A DNA stretch of 64,000 bases from Caulobacteraceae bacterium PMMR1 (lineage in GTDB: Bacteria; Pseudomonadota; Alphaproteobacteria; Caulobacterales; Caulobacteraceae): NCBI GenBank assembly GCA_000733915.1, contig JPOM01000001.1:1736001-1800000 (forward strand). Direction: 5' to 3'. Positions 10,005 to 21,298 of this stretch are shown here, piece after piece; position 1 is the first letter of the stretch, and every line of letters begins with the position of its first letter. Position numbers and translations under genes: made by a program. Under the pieces are notes generated by a model. That model ran no database searches. It saw only the letters and a program-made list of their open reading frames with translations, and was not told the origin of the DNA.

Positions 10005-10649
10005 TCAGATGTCGCGGCCCAGGGCGGCGGAGAGCGCCGCGATCAGCTGCGCCTCGCCCTCGACCTTGATGGCGTGCATGCCGAGCGCAGCCGCCGGCTT
10101 GCAGTTGATCCCCAGGTCGTCGAGGTAGACGCACGCCTGAGGCGCCAAACCGAGCGTCTCGCACATCATCTCGTAGATGCGCGGGTCGGGCTTGCGGACG
10201 CCCGCCTTGCTGCTCTCCAGGACGGCGTCGAAGGCCGCCATGATCTCGGCCACCTGCGCGGCCTTCTCTGCGGAACCCGCCATGCCGGCCCCCTCTCCCG
10301 CCCGCACGTTGTTGGTGATGCAGCCCGCCTTCAGCCCCAGCGCCTTGCAGGCGTGCAGGGCCTGGACCACGCGGGGGCGCACATCGCCGGAGAGCAGGGG
10401 CAGCACGTCGCGGCCCCGCACCTCGTGCCCGAGCGCACGGGCCTCCGCGGCGAAGGCGGCGTCGAACTCGGCCGGCGTGATCTCCGCCCGCTCGAAGCGC
10501 GCCCAGGCGTTGTCGGAGGGGTTCGTCGCATTGACCGTGCGGATGAAGTCGCGCGGCAGGCCGCGCTCGCCCTCGTAGCGATTGAAGGCCTCGAACGGCG
10601 AGGTCGTGAACACCCCGCCGAAGTCCCAGATCACCGCCGAATAGGCCAC
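10005..10649 (-). CDS. HAD-family hydrolase
   Basis: A 214-residue haloacid-dehalogenase-like phosphatase, close to the N-terminal domain type of soluble epoxide hydrolase. Motif I is VIWDFGGVF, where the usual second Asp of DxD is Gly-Val, a variant seen in this subgroup. Motif II lies in GCITNNVR, and motif III/IV in [11 protein letters not shown] and [12 protein letters not shown] place the start at the GTG at 10649 (VAYSAVIW) because GGAG stands six bases before it and the HAD core begins at once. The frame is open further upstream but that stretch is not HAD sequence. It lies 16 bases from phhB, same strand. Confidence 0.85.
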   Translation of the reverse strand: MAYSAVIWDFGGVFTTSPFEAFNRYEGERGLPRDFIRTVNATNPSDNAWARFERAEITPAEFDAAFAAEARALGHEVRGRDVLPLLSGDVRPRVVQALHACKALGLKAGCITNNVRAGEGAGMAGSAEKAAQVAEIMAAFDAVLESSKAGVRKPDPRIYEMMCETLGLAPQACVYLDDLGINCKPAAALGMHAIKVEGEAQLIAALSAALGRDI

Positions 10650-10799
10650 GCCGCGCTCCGATTGCGGGAGCTCGATACGACGCGGCGGGCGCGCCCGGCA
10701 AGGCGTAGAGCCCTGAGCGCTCGCCTCTGGTGCGAAACGTGCGAGGGCGCACGCCATCGCCGGGCGAACGTCCCGGACTTGCACACGGGAGAGGTCCGC

Positions 10800-11528
10800 A
10801 TGCGCCGGATCATGCTGGGAGCCCTGGCCGCCGCAACCCTTGCCGCCGCAGCCCTGCACGGCGCGGCTCAGGCCCGCGCGGTTCAGGCCGGCGCGGCTCA
10901 GGCCCGCGCCGTTCAAGCTCTCGGGGGCGACGAGATCCTGTCCGCCCTGCCCAGAGACGCCGCGCCGGGCGCCTGCTACGCCAAGGTGCGCGTGCCGGGC
11001 GAGACCGCCGTGGCGCCGCCAGCCAGCCAAGGCGCGGTCTGGGTCCTGAGCCCGCCCCCGCCCGGCGCGACCGGGCCGGTCTGGTGCCTGGTCCCGACCG
11101 CCGCCGCCCCGATCGTGACGGTGACGCCGGAGCGCTTCGGCTGGGTCCGGGTGCTCTGCGACCGCGACTACACGCCCCAGCGGATCGAGCGCTGGAAGGA
11201 TCGTCTGGCGCGCGAGGGGCTCTACCGCGGGCCGATCGACGGCCGCTTCGACGAGGGCCTGCGCGAGGCCATGGCGCGCTTCGAGGCCCTGCACGGCCTG
11301 GCGTCGACGGGCGCGGCGAGCGCGGCCGGCGTGCGCCTGATCGAAGAGCGCCAGACGGCCTACGCCCAGACCGCCTACGCCCAGACCGCCTACGCCCAGA
11401 CCGCCTACGTCTATGCCTACGCCCCGCCGCCCCAGCCCTGCTGCGTCCGCCCCCCGGCGCCGCCGCCTGCGCTCGGGCCGCGGGCGGGCGGCTACCTCGA
11501 CTGGCCCGGCAAGGTTCATTTCCGCTGA
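10800..11528 (+). CDS. secreted protein with peptidoglycan-binding-like core and QTAYA repeats
   Basis: A 242-residue exported protein. GGGAGAGG lies just ahead of the ATG at 10800, and the signal peptide (RRIMLGALAAATLAAAALHG) is clear. Residues about 25-40 repeat a QARAVQAGAAQARAVQ theme. The core RIERWKDRLAREGLYRGPID then DGRFDEGLREAMARFEALHG resembles a peptidoglycan-binding type-1 helix bundle, as in SPOR/PG-binding outer-membrane proteins of Caulobacter. Then come four copies of QTAYA, a Tyr/Pro-rich stretch, and a Cys-Cys pair. Function is unknown; a cell-envelope role is inferred. Confidence 0.65.
   Translation: MRRIMLGALAAATLAAAALHGAAQARAVQAGAAQARAVQALGGDEILSALPRDAAPGACYAKVRVPGETAVAPPASQGAVWVLSPPPPGATGPVWCLVPTAAAPIVTVTPERFGWVRVLCDRDYTPQRIERWKDRLAREGLYRGPIDGRFDEGLREAMARFEALHGLASTGAASAAGVRLIEERQTAYAQTAYAQTAYAQTAYVYAYAPPPQPCCVRPPAPPPALGPRAGGYLDWPGKVHFR
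11351..11410 (+). repeat. four tandem 15-base repeats (QTAYA)
   Basis: Four near-identical copies of CAGACCGCCTACGCC, encoding Gln-Thr-Ala-Tyr-Ala, inside the secreted protein gene. Only the first copy differs by a silent base (GCG to GCC context), and the last runs into TAC GTC. Copy number is likely variable between strains. Confidence 0.8.
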
Positions 11529-11602
11529 GGACGGCGCCTCTGGCCTCTTTCGTAAAATAAGGGCAGTCTTGCTCCCGATGGGGCCAGGGACGGCGGAACG
11601 AC

Positions 11603-12481
11603 GTGCGGCGTGAGCGCCTCGAAGACCTGCGGGGCTTGATCGACACGCGCCTGGACGCGCTCGCGCCCATGGCGGACCAGACGCATCCGCTGCTGAGCCA
11701 GGCGGTGCGCTACGCCCTGCTGGCGCCTGGGAAGCGGCTGCGGCCGACGCTGGCGCTGCTGGCCGCCGAGCAGTTCGGGGGCAAGGCCGCCGCGGCGCTG
11801 GACCCGGGCTGCGCCATCGAGATGGTCCACGCCGCCAGCCTGATCCTAGACGACCTGCCCTGCATGGACGACGCCACGCTCCGCCGCGGTCAGCCGGCCG
11901 TGCACCGGCGCTTCGGCGAGGACGTCGCAGTGCTCGCAGCCGTCGCCCTCCTGAACGAGGCCTATGGCGTGATCGCCCGCGCGGACGCCCTGCCGGCCAA
12001 GGCGCGCCTTCGCCTCGTGCGCACCCTGTCCGAGGCCGTGGGCTTCGACGGCCTGGTGGCGGGCCAGCTGAAGGACCTGCGCGAGCGGCGCGGCGTCGCG
12101 GGCGCGGCCGGCCTACACGAGCTGAACCGGCAGAAGACAGGCGTGCTCTTCATCGCCGCCGTCGAGGCCGGGGCGGTCGCGGGCGGCGCGACCGGGGCCA
12201 CGCTCGCCGCCGCTCAGGCGTTCGCGGAGCACCTGGGCTCCGCCTTCCAGATCCTGGACGACCTCGTGGACGCGACCGCCACCCGGGCTCAGGCCGGCAA
12301 GGACGTCGGCCAGGACGCCGGCAAGCCGACCCTGGTCTCCCTGCTCGGCCTGGACGCGGCCCGCGCCGAAATGTCGGACCGGCTGAGCCTGGCGCTGCAG
12401 AGCCTTGACCCGGGCCATCGCGACGGCCCCCTCGCGACCTTTACGGACGCGCTTTTCGCCCCATATCGCCAGGCGGCATGA
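11603..12481 (+). CDS. crtE: polyprenyl (geranylgeranyl) diphosphate synthase
   Basis: A trans-isoprenyl diphosphate synthase of 292 residues. The first Asp-rich motif is DDLPCMDD (DDx4D type, as in bacterial short-chain synthases) and the second is QILDDLVDAT. GKRLRPTLALLAAEQ and GLVAGQLKD are further signatures. The next gene, crtZ, overlaps its stop (ATGA), so C20 GGPP for carotenoids is the likeliest product, although FPP synthase (ispA) of the same family cannot be excluded. It starts at a GTG. An A+T-rich TTTCGTAAAATAAGG stretch about 50 bases upstream could hold the promoter -10. Confidence 0.85.
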   Translation: MRRERLEDLRGLIDTRLDALAPMADQTHPLLSQAVRYALLAPGKRLRPTLALLAAEQFGGKAAAALDPGCAIEMVHAASLILDDLPCMDDATLRRGQPAVHRRFGEDVAVLAAVALLNEAYGVIARADALPAKARLRLVRTLSEAVGFDGLVAGQLKDLRERRGVAGAAGLHELNRQKTGVLFIAAVEAGAVAGGATGATLAAAQAFAEHLGSAFQILDDLVDATATRAQAGKDVGQDAGKPTLVSLLGLDAARAEMSDRLSLALQSLDPGHRDGPLATFTDALFAPYRQAA

Positions 12482-12942
12482 ACCCCCTCGCTTTCTTCGT
12501 CATCTTCGCCGTTGTGCTCGCGGGCATGGAGGCCTTCGCCTGGGCCACGCACCGCTACGTCATGCACGGCTGGGGCTGGGGCTGGCACGCCTCGCACCAT
12601 GCGCCCCGCGAGGGCATGTTCGAGCGCAACGACCTCTACGCCGTCGTGTTCGCGGTTCCCGCGATCGCGCTTTTCTGGATCGGCGTGAATCGCTGGTCGC
12701 CCGCCCTGCCTATGGGCTTAGGCGTTACGGCCTATGGCCTGATCTACCTAATCTTTCACGACGGGCTGGTGCACCGCCGCTTTCCGTTCTTGAAGTCGCC
12801 CAAGTCCGGCTATCTGAAACGCCTCGTCCAGGCGCACCGCATCCACCACGCGGTGCACGCCAAGGACGGCTGCGTCTCGTTCGGCTTCCTCTACGCCCCG
12901 CCGGTGCGCGTCCTGAAAGCGAAGCTCAGGCAGGGGGCCTAG
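12478..12942 (+). CDS. crtZ: beta-carotene hydroxylase
   Basis: A non-haem di-iron membrane hydroxylase that adds 3-OH groups to the beta rings of carotenoids, making zeaxanthin or astaxanthin-type pigments. The 154-residue protein has the full histidine set of the family: HRYVMHG, HASHH, HDGLVHRRF and HRIHHAVH. The N-terminus (LAFFVIFAVVLAGMEAF) and the centre hold membrane segments. Its ATG overlaps the crtE stop, so the pair is translationally coupled. crtB, crtI and crtY are not in this window. Confidence 0.95.
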   Translation: MNPLAFFVIFAVVLAGMEAFAWATHRYVMHGWGWGWHASHHAPREGMFERNDLYAVVFAVPAIALFWIGVNRWSPALPMGLGVTAYGLIYLIFHDGLVHRRFPFLKSPKSGYLKRLVQAHRIHHAVHAKDGCVSFGFLYAPPVRVLKAKLRQGA

Positions 12943-12970
12943 CGCTCCCGCCGCGCTTTGGGATCAGCCC

Positions 12971-13750
12971 CTAGCGCCCCTTGAACGCCGCCGGACGCTT
13001 CTCGGTGAAGGCGGCCATGCCCTCCTTCTGGTCCTCGAAGGCGAAGAGCGAGTGGAAGAGCCGCCGCTCCAGCTTCACGCCCTGGCTGAGGGTCGTCTCG
13101 TAGGCCGCCTCGACCATCTCCTTGTTCATCATCACGGCGAGCGGCGAGAGCGCAGCGATCTTGCGCGCCGCCGCCATGGCCTCCTCCACCAGCGCGTCGG
13201 CCGGGACCACGCGGCTGACCAGACCCGAGCGCTCCGCCTCCGCCGCATCCATCTGGCGGGCGGTCAGGATCATGTCCATCGCCTTGGACTTGCCCACGAA
13301 GCGCGTCAGGCGCTGCGATCCGCCGATTCCGGGGGAGACCCCGAGGTTGATCTCGGGCTGGCCAAACCTGGCGGTCTCCGCTGCGATGATGAAGTCGCAC
13401 ATCATGGCGAGCTCGCAGCCGCCGCCCAGCGCGTAGCCCGCCACCGCGGCGATGATCGGCTTGCGGAAACGCTCCACCCGGCTGGCCTGACGGGTGAAGT
13501 AGTCGGATTTGAACATCTCGGGATAGGACTTGGACGACATCTCCACGATGTCGGCGCCGGCGGCGAAGGCGCGCTCCGAGCCGGTCAGCACGACGCAGCG
13601 CACCGCCTCGTCCGCTTCCGCGGCGTCGAGCGCTGCGACCAGCTCGTCCAGCAGCTCGGTGTTCAGGGCGTTCAGCGCCTTGGGCCGGTTCAGCCGGATC
13701 AGGGTCACGCCCTGGTCGGTCTCCACGATCAGGGTCTTGTAGTCGCTCAC
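12971..13750 (-). CDS. enoyl-CoA hydratase
   Basis: A crotonase-fold enzyme of 259 residues that hydrates trans-2-enoyl-CoA in beta-oxidation or aromatic-acid breakdown. The oxyanion-hole segments are AFAAGADIVEM and GYALGGGCELAMMCD. One catalytic Glu is in GQPEINLGVSPGIGGSQRL and the second region is ARQMDAAEAERSGLV. These match short-chain hydratases such as EchA8/PaaF. It is convergent with crtZ and divergent from the glycosyltransferase. Which acyl chain it prefers is not decidable. Confidence 0.9.
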   Translation of the reverse strand: MSDYKTLIVETDQGVTLIRLNRPKALNALNTELLDELVAALDAAEADEAVRCVVLTGSERAFAAGADIVEMSSKSYPEMFKSDYFTRQASRVERFRKPIIAAVAGYALGGGCELAMMCDFIIAAETARFGQPEINLGVSPGIGGSQRLTRFVGKSKAMDMILTARQMDAAEAERSGLVSRVVPADALVEEAMAAARKIAALSPLAVMMNKEMVEAAYETTLSQGVKLERRLFHSLFAFEDQKEGMAAFTEKRPAAFKGR

Positions 13751-13864
13751 GCCCGGCCTCCTTGGTTGCGCGCGACGCCCTAGACGCGCCCGGGCCCGAT
13801 CCGCAAGGGCGCCTGCGCGATCCGCCGCCTTGCGCGGCGCCGCCCTGTCTCCCTATGCAGGGGC

Positions 13865-14670
13865 ATGACCGCCAAGCCGCCCAAAGTCTTCGTCATCACC
13901 TGGTGCGGCGACCTGGAGCAGCTTTACGGCTCCACTCTGGTTTTCCAGACCCTCCGGACGGGCTTTCCGGACTCTGAAATCGTCGTGGTGGAGAACGCGT
14001 CCGAGCCCGAGGCGCGGGCGCCCATCGCCGAGGCCGCCGCCAAGGCCGACTGCCGCTTCGAGCAGAACCCCGTGCAGGAGCGGCACTGGGCCCTCCTGGA
14101 ACGGCTGGCGCTCGCCCAGGACCAGCCCACGGTGTTCGTCGACCCCGACGTGATCTTCTGGGAGCGCGTGGACGGCTGGGACTTCGGCGGCGCGCTGATG
14201 GCCGGGCGCTATCTGCCGGAGTTCGCCGACCCCTTCTCCCAGGCCTACACCCTGGCGCGGCTGCACACCTCGCATCTGTGGTTTCCGGACCCCGCGCGGC
14301 TGCGGGCGCGGATCGCGGAGATCGGCGGGAGCTATTTCGAGGCGGGAAGCCTGTTCCAGCCCAAGATGCTGCCGCCGGGCTGGTGGCGGTGGGACACGGC
14401 GGCGTGCCTGTTCCATGCCCTAGGCGAGGCGGCGGCGCGGTTCAGCGAAGCCCAGCTCGACGCCTACGATCACCTGTTCTGCGGCAGCCACCTGCGCATG
14501 GTGCTCCCCAGCATGGACCCGACCTCCCGCGCCCTGATGAGCGATGCGCACCAGCGCGCCCAGAGCGACCCCGCATCGCTGAAGGGCATCTGGCGCCTGC
14601 AGGAGATCTATTTCGGCTCCCGCCCCTGGAGCGGTCAGGTCGCGCCGCCGGCGGCGGGGGCGCGCCCTAG
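13865..14670 (+). CDS. probable glycosyltransferase, 3' end frameshifted
   Basis: A protein of about 268 residues when repaired. The start PPKVFVITWCGDLEQLYGST, the nucleotide-binding-like VFVDPDVIFWERVDGW (a DxD-type motif) and GGSYFEAGSLFQPKM fit a GT-A-like glycosyltransferase, although the family is not certain. As given, the frame runs on to 14878, reading 211 bases antisense into mutM as a Pro/Arg/Ser-rich tail. One extra G in GGGGG at 14656-14660 would end the protein at the TAG at 14668-14670 (tail APPAAGGAP), four bases into the mutM end. I treat the longer tail as spurious. Confidence 0.6.
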
Positions 14671-15518
14671 CGCTGGCAGGCCGGGCAGAAGAAGGTCGAG
14701 CGGCCGGCGTGCACGCTCCGCCGGACCACCCCGCGGCAGCGATCGCGCAGGCACGGCTCCTCCTCGCGCCCATAGACCCGGAAGCGGTGCTGGAAATAGC
14801 CCAGCGCCCCCTCCGCCGAGCGATAGTCCCGAAGCGTTGAGCCGCCCGCCGCGATGGCTTCGGCCAGCACCACCTTGATCGCCTCGACCAGACGGCGGAC
14901 CTGAGCGGGCTTCAGCGCGCCGGCGGGGGTGTCTGGATGGAGACGCGCCCGGTGCAGCGCCTCGCTGACGTAGATGTTGCCAAGCCCGGCGACGACCCGC
15001 TGGTCCAGCAGGGTCGCCTTCACGTTCTGGCGGCGGCCGGCGAAGGCGGCGGCGAGCGTCTCGACGCCGAACGCGTCGGACAGGGGCTCAGGACCCAGGC
15101 CCGTGAACCAGGGATGCGTGTCGAGCTCCGCCGTCGGAATCAGGTCCATGTAGCCGAAGCGGCGGGCGTCGTTGAACCCGACCACCGCGCCTGCGCCGGT
15201 ATGCAGCACCAGGTGGGTGTGCCGGGGGTCCGCGCCGGCGTCGTAGTGGAACTGTCCGGGCTGCTCGCCCCCGACGGTGAAGCGCCCCGTCATCCCCAGG
15301 TGCGTGACCCAGGTCTCGCCCGTGTCGAGCCGACCCAGCAGATACTTGGCCCGGCGGTCCAGCCGCTCGATCCGGGCGCCCTTGAGCCGCTCGGCGAAGC
15401 GCGCCGGCAGCGGGAAGCGCAGGTCGGGCCGCCGCTGCTCCACCCGCGTCAGGCGCGCGCCTTCCAGCGCCGGGATCAGCCCCCGGCGAACGGTCTCGAC
15501 TTCGGGCAGCTCGGGCAT
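14667..15518 (-). CDS. mutM: formamidopyrimidine-DNA glycosylase
   Basis: A bifunctional base-excision enzyme that removes 8-oxoguanine and nicks the abasic site. At 283 residues it is full length. The N-terminus PELPEVETVRRGL carries the catalytic Pro and Glu, RRAKYLL supplies the conserved Lys, and VAGLGNIYVSEAL the helix-two-turn-helix. The C-terminal zinc finger is CLRDRC and CPACQR, with CxxxxC spacing usual in alphaproteobacteria. Start ATG 15518. Confidence 0.97.
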   Translation of the reverse strand: MPELPEVETVRRGLIPALEGARLTRVEQRRPDLRFPLPARFAERLKGARIERLDRRAKYLLGRLDTGETWVTHLGMTGRFTVGGEQPGQFHYDAGADPRHTHLVLHTGAGAVVGFNDARRFGYMDLIPTAELDTHPWFTGLGPEPLSDAFGVETLAAAFAGRRQNVKATLLDQRVVAGLGNIYVSEALHRARLHPDTPAGALKPAQVRRLVEAIKVVLAEAIAAGGSTLRDYRSAEGALGYFQHRFRVYGREEEPCLRDRCRGVVRRSVHAGRSTFFCPACQR

Positions 15519-15628
15519 CGGCTCAGGACCTAGGACGGTCTGCGCTCGGGCGCCAGGCGGAACCGCGCCCCACGCCGCCGCGCCCGGCCCCGCTTGCCAG
15601 ACTCGGCGCCGCGGGCCATCTGAGCGGC

Positions 15629-18191
<2,563 letters not shown>

Positions 18192-18195
<4 letters not shown>

Positions 18196-18482
18196 GCCCG
18201 CCCGAGGCCGACGGCTGCCGCGCCGACGTCTGGCTCTGGCGCGCGCGCTTCTTCAAGACCCGTAGCCTCGCCGCCCGCTTCGTGGACGAGGGCCGCATCC
18301 GCCTGAGCCGTCAGGGCTGCGAGCTTCGCCTCGACAAGGCCGGGCGGCCGCTCCGCCCCGGAGACGAGCTCGTCTTCGCCCTCGGCGGGCGCGTGTTCGC
18401 GCTACGCATCGCCAGCCTCGGCGCGCGGCGGGGTCCGGCGGCGGAAGCGCGCCGGCTCTATTCGGAGCTTGAGACTCCCTGA
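18192..18482 (+). CDS. S4-domain RNA-binding protein (HslR-like)
   Basis: A 96-residue S4 RNA-binding domain protein. It starts at a GTG overlapping the helicase stop, and CRADVWLWRARFFKTRSLAA then VDEGRIRLSR and LRPGDELVF are typical of the S4 / HslR (Hsp15) group, which binds stalled 50S subunits with peptidyl-tRNA. The pair helicase plus S4 protein is a recurrent alphaproteobacterial arrangement and suggests a shared RNA-related role. Confidence 0.88.
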
Positions 18483-18483
18483 G

Positions 18484-18512
18484 TTGACATGGCCGGGCGC
18501 GGCTGGAATGTG
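18484..18512 (+). promoter_or_regulatory. candidate promoter of fdxA
   Basis: A perfect TTGACA at 18484-18489 lies just after the S4 gene stop. A 17-base spacer leads to AATGTG at 18507-18512, a poor -10 hexamer but not unusual for high-G+C alphaproteobacteria. fdxA starts 36 bases further on. Based on spacing and the -35 only. Confidence 0.35.
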
Positions 18513-18547
18513 CCCCCTCCCGGCCTCGCCCGCTGCAACGAACCGCT

Positions 18548-18888
18548 ATGACCTACATCGTCACCGACGCCTGCGTGAAGTGCAAGTTCATGGACTGTGT
18601 CGAGGTCTGCCCGGTCGACTGCTTCTACGAGGGCGAGAACTTCCTGGCGATCAACCCGGACGAGTGCATCGACTGCGGCGTCTGCGAGCCGGAGTGCCCG
18701 GTCGACGCGATCAAGCCGGACACCGAGGACGATCCGGACGGCAAGTGGCTGCGCGTAAACTCCGAATACTCGAAGGTCTGGCCCAACATCACGGTCAAGG
18801 GCGAGCCGCCCCCGACGCGGCCCAGTTCGAGCGGGAAACGGGCAAGTTCGAGAAATACTTCAGCCCCAAGCCGGGCCGCGGTTCCTGA
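18548..18888 (+). CDS. fdxA: seven-iron ferredoxin FdxA, 3' end frameshifted
   Basis: A small electron carrier with one 3Fe-4S and one 4Fe-4S cluster. Cysteines C9, C12, C17, C21, C25 and C40, C43, C46, C50 are all present ([30 protein letters not shown]). As given, the frame leaves the family sequence after KGEPPP and runs to 18946. One extra C in CCCCC at 18809-18813 restores [19 protein letters not shown] and a stop at 18888, giving about 113 residues, the normal FdxA length. The iron-sulphur core is unaffected. Confidence 0.93.
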
Positions 18889-19177
18889 TTCCGCTGTTCA
18901 CATAGGCTTAATCGGCGGCCTTCCCGTCTTTCGCGATTTGTGCTAGGGTCTGCGCGTCGTCGCGAAGGCCTCAGCCCGCGGCGGCTGTCGAGCAACTAGC
19001 CGTCACGAAGGCGCCACCGCTGATAGCTCCCCGCTTCAGGTTTCGGTAGTCCGACAGTCTCGGTCGGAGCGGAAGCCGCGACCGCCTTCCCCGGGCGGGC
19101 ACGGCCTTCGTCGTCGCATCGTCACGGCCTCCCGGCCCGTGTTCCACCGCGGGCGCCAGGCGAAAGAAGGAAAGTCC
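18889..19177. other. intergenic region upstream of carD
   Basis: About 290 bases between the restored end of fdxA and carD. No convincing gene is present. GCTAGGGT near 18940 resembles a Caulobacter-type -10 but lacks a clear -35. The region presumably holds the carD promoter and leader. Confidence 0.4.
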
Positions 19178-19684
19178 ATGAGCACCACGAGCGTCCTCGA
19201 ATTCGCGGTCGGCGACTACGTCGTCTATCCCGCCCACGGTGTCGGCCAAATCCAGGGGATCGAGACCCAGTCTGTCGCCGGCCTGTCGCTCGAGGTCTAT
19301 GTGATCACCTTCGATCACGAGAAGATGACGCTTCGCGTGCCGACCAAGAAGGGCAAGGTCGCCGGGCTGCGCCCGCTCGCCAACGGCGAGGTCGTGACCA
19401 AGGCCTTGACCACCCTGAAGGGCCGCGCCCGGGTGAAGCGCACCATGTGGTCGCGCCGCGCCCAGGAGTACGAGGCCAAGATCAACTCCGGCGACCTGAT
19501 CTCCATCGCCGAGGTGGTCCGCGACCTTTACCGCGCCGACAATCAGCCGGAGCAGTCCTACTCCGAGCGCCAGCTTTACGAGTCCGCGCTCGACCGCATG
19601 GCCCGCGAGGTGGCTGCGATCCAGAAGATCGACCGCGACGAGGCGGTGTCCCTGCTCAACAAGAACCTGACCAAGGCGGCCTAA
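19178..19684 (+). CDS. carD: CarD-family transcriptional regulator
   Basis: A 168-residue global regulator that binds RNA polymerase beta through its N-terminal RID (Tudor-like) domain and stabilises open complexes, especially at rRNA promoters. The RID starts with FAVGDYVVYPAHGVGQIQGI. The C-terminal DNA-binding helical domain holds RVKRTMWSRRAQEYEAKI and ISIAEVVRDLYRA. I place the start at the ATG at 19178, with AAGGAAAG before it; an upstream in-frame start at 19139 has no such site. An intrinsic terminator follows. Confidence 0.95.
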   Translation: MSTTSVLEFAVGDYVVYPAHGVGQIQGIETQSVAGLSLEVYVITFDHEKMTLRVPTKKGKVAGLRPLANGEVVTKALTTLKGRARVKRTMWSRRAQEYEAKINSGDLISIAEVVRDLYRADNQPEQSYSERQLYESALDRMAREVAAIQKIDRDEAVSLLNKNLTKAA

Positions 19685-19709
19685 GCCTCGGTCCAGGCTC
19701 ACGATTTCG

Positions 19710-19743
19710 GGGCGGCTGTCGGGCGACCGGCGGCCGCCCTTTT
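19710..19743 (+). terminator. intrinsic terminator of carD
   Basis: GGGCGGC at 19710-19716 pairs with GCCGCCC at 19733-19739, followed at once by TTTT. It is 25 bases after the carD stop and sits between convergent carD and trmFO. Confidence 0.75.
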
Positions 19744-19760
19744 CGTGTTCGCGTAACGCC

Positions 19761-21161
19761 TCAGGCGGCGGCGCGCGAGGCCCGGCCGCTCGCCCAGGCG
19801 TCCAGGTCCCGCAGGGCGCGCAGGCTCATCAGGCGCTTCTTGGCGCGGCCGCGCTCGGTGGGGCTGAGCCGGCGGCCGTCCTCGCCGCGCTTGGGCCCGG
19901 CCTCGTCGAGGGGCGGCAGGAGGCCGTAGTTGATGTTCATTGGCTGGAAGGAGCCTCGCCCGCCTTCGAGGTGCCCCCCCGTGATGTGGGCGACCAGCGC
20001 GCCGAGCGCCGTCGTGGCCGGCGGCGTGTCCAATCGCTCGCCGCGCCGCTCCGCCGCCGCGAGCCGCCCGGCGATCAGGCCGATGGCGGCGCTCTCGACA
20101 TAGCCCTCCACGCCCGTGATCTGGCCCGCAAAGCGCAGCCGCGGATCGGCCTTGAGCCGCAGACGGCCGTCCAGCACGCGGGGCGAGTTCAGGAAGGTGT
20201 TGCGGTGCAGCCCGCCCAGGCGCGCGAACTGCGCCCCTTCCAGCCCCGGAATGGTGCGGAAGATCTCGCTCTGGGCGCCGTGCTTCAGCTTCGTCTGGAA
20301 GCCGACCATGTTGTACAGCGTGCCCAGCGCATTGTCCTGGCGCAGCTGGACCACGGCATAGGGCTTCTCGTCCGGGCGGTGCGGGTTGGTGAGCCCGACG
20401 GGCTTCATGGGGCCGTGGCGGAGGGTCTCGCGGCCGCGCTCGGCCATCACCTCGATCGGCAGGCACCCGTCGAAATAGGGCACGTTCTCCCAGTCCTTGA
20501 ACTCCGACTTCGGGCCGTCGAGCAGGGCCTGGACGAAGCGCTCGTACTGGTCATTGTCGAGCGGGCAGTTGATGTAGGCCGCCGCGTCTCCACCCGGCCC
20601 CGCCTTGTCGTAGCGCGACTGCCGCCAGGCCTTGCTCATGTCGATGCTCTCGGCGTGCACGATCGGCGCGATGGCGTCGAAGAAGCTCAAGGCGTCCTCG
20701 CCCGTGAGGCCGCGCACGGCCTCGGCCAGCGCCGGCGACGCGAGGGGCCCCGCGGCGACGATGACGCTGGACCACTCGGAGGGGGGAAGGCCCGCAACCT
20801 CGCCGATCTCCACCGTCACCCGCGGATGGGCGCGCAGCCGCTCGGTGACGCGGTCGGAGAAGGCGTCGCGGTCCACCGCGAGCGCCCCGCCCGCAGGGAC
20901 CTGGGACGCGTCCCCCGCCGCCATGACCAGGCTGCCCAGCCGCCGCATCTCCGCATGCAGCAGGCCGACCGCGTTGTGCTCCCAATCGTCGGAGCGGAAC
21001 GAGTTGGAGCAGACGAGCTCGGCGAAGCCGCCGGTCCTGTGCGCATCGGTCATGCGCGCAGGCCGCATCTCGTGCAGCACCACGGGCACGCCCGCTTCGG
21101 CGATCTGCCAGGCGGCCTCTGAGCCGGCGAGCCCTGCGCCGATGACGTGAACGGGGTCCAT
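19761..21161 (-). CDS. trmFO: tRNA m5U54 methyltransferase, folate/FAD-dependent
   Basis: Methylates U54 of tRNA using methylene-tetrahydrofolate and FADH2. The 466-residue length is typical. The N-terminus [20 protein letters not shown] is the FAD motif, followed by the family signatures [25 protein letters not shown]-like [14 protein letters not shown] and [19 protein letters not shown]. The catalytic Cys region lies in CSNSF and GCLP. Convergent with carD and unlinked to other tRNA genes. Confidence 0.96.
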   Translation of the reverse strand: MDPVHVIGAGLAGSEAAWQIAEAGVPVVLHEMRPARMTDAHRTGGFAELVCSNSFRSDDWEHNAVGLLHAEMRRLGSLVMAAGDASQVPAGGALAVDRDAFSDRVTERLRAHPRVTVEIGEVAGLPPSEWSSVIVAAGPLASPALAEAVRGLTGEDALSFFDAIAPIVHAESIDMSKAWRQSRYDKAGPGGDAAAYINCPLDNDQYERFVQALLDGPKSEFKDWENVPYFDGCLPIEVMAERGRETLRHGPMKPVGLTNPHRPDEKPYAVVQLRQDNALGTLYNMVGFQTKLKHGAQSEIFRTIPGLEGAQFARLGGLHRNTFLNSPRVLDGRLRLKADPRLRFAGQITGVEGYVESAAIGLIAGRLAAAERRGERLDTPPATTALGALVAHITGGHLEGGRGSFQPMNINYGLLPPLDEAGPKRGEDGRRLSPTERGRAKKRLMSLRALRDLDAWASGRASRAAA

Positions 21162-21298
21162 GGACGACGATATAGCGGCCCGCCGCTGTGGCGGAAACGT
21201 CGCCCATGCCGCGCCGCCCCTCGCCCGGCGCGCGCCGCCGCTTCCGCGCCCGCTCAGAAATTGTTAAGTCTTAGTCCGCGGGGTAGGAGAACGCGGCC

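Noticed and set aside
11351-11410. CRISPR-like repeat
   Set aside because: The 15-base copies are directly adjacent with no spacers and encode a pentapeptide repeat.
14671-14878. Extra C-terminal domain on the glycosyltransferase
   Set aside because: This tail is simply the reverse strand of mutM read in frame after a probable lost base.
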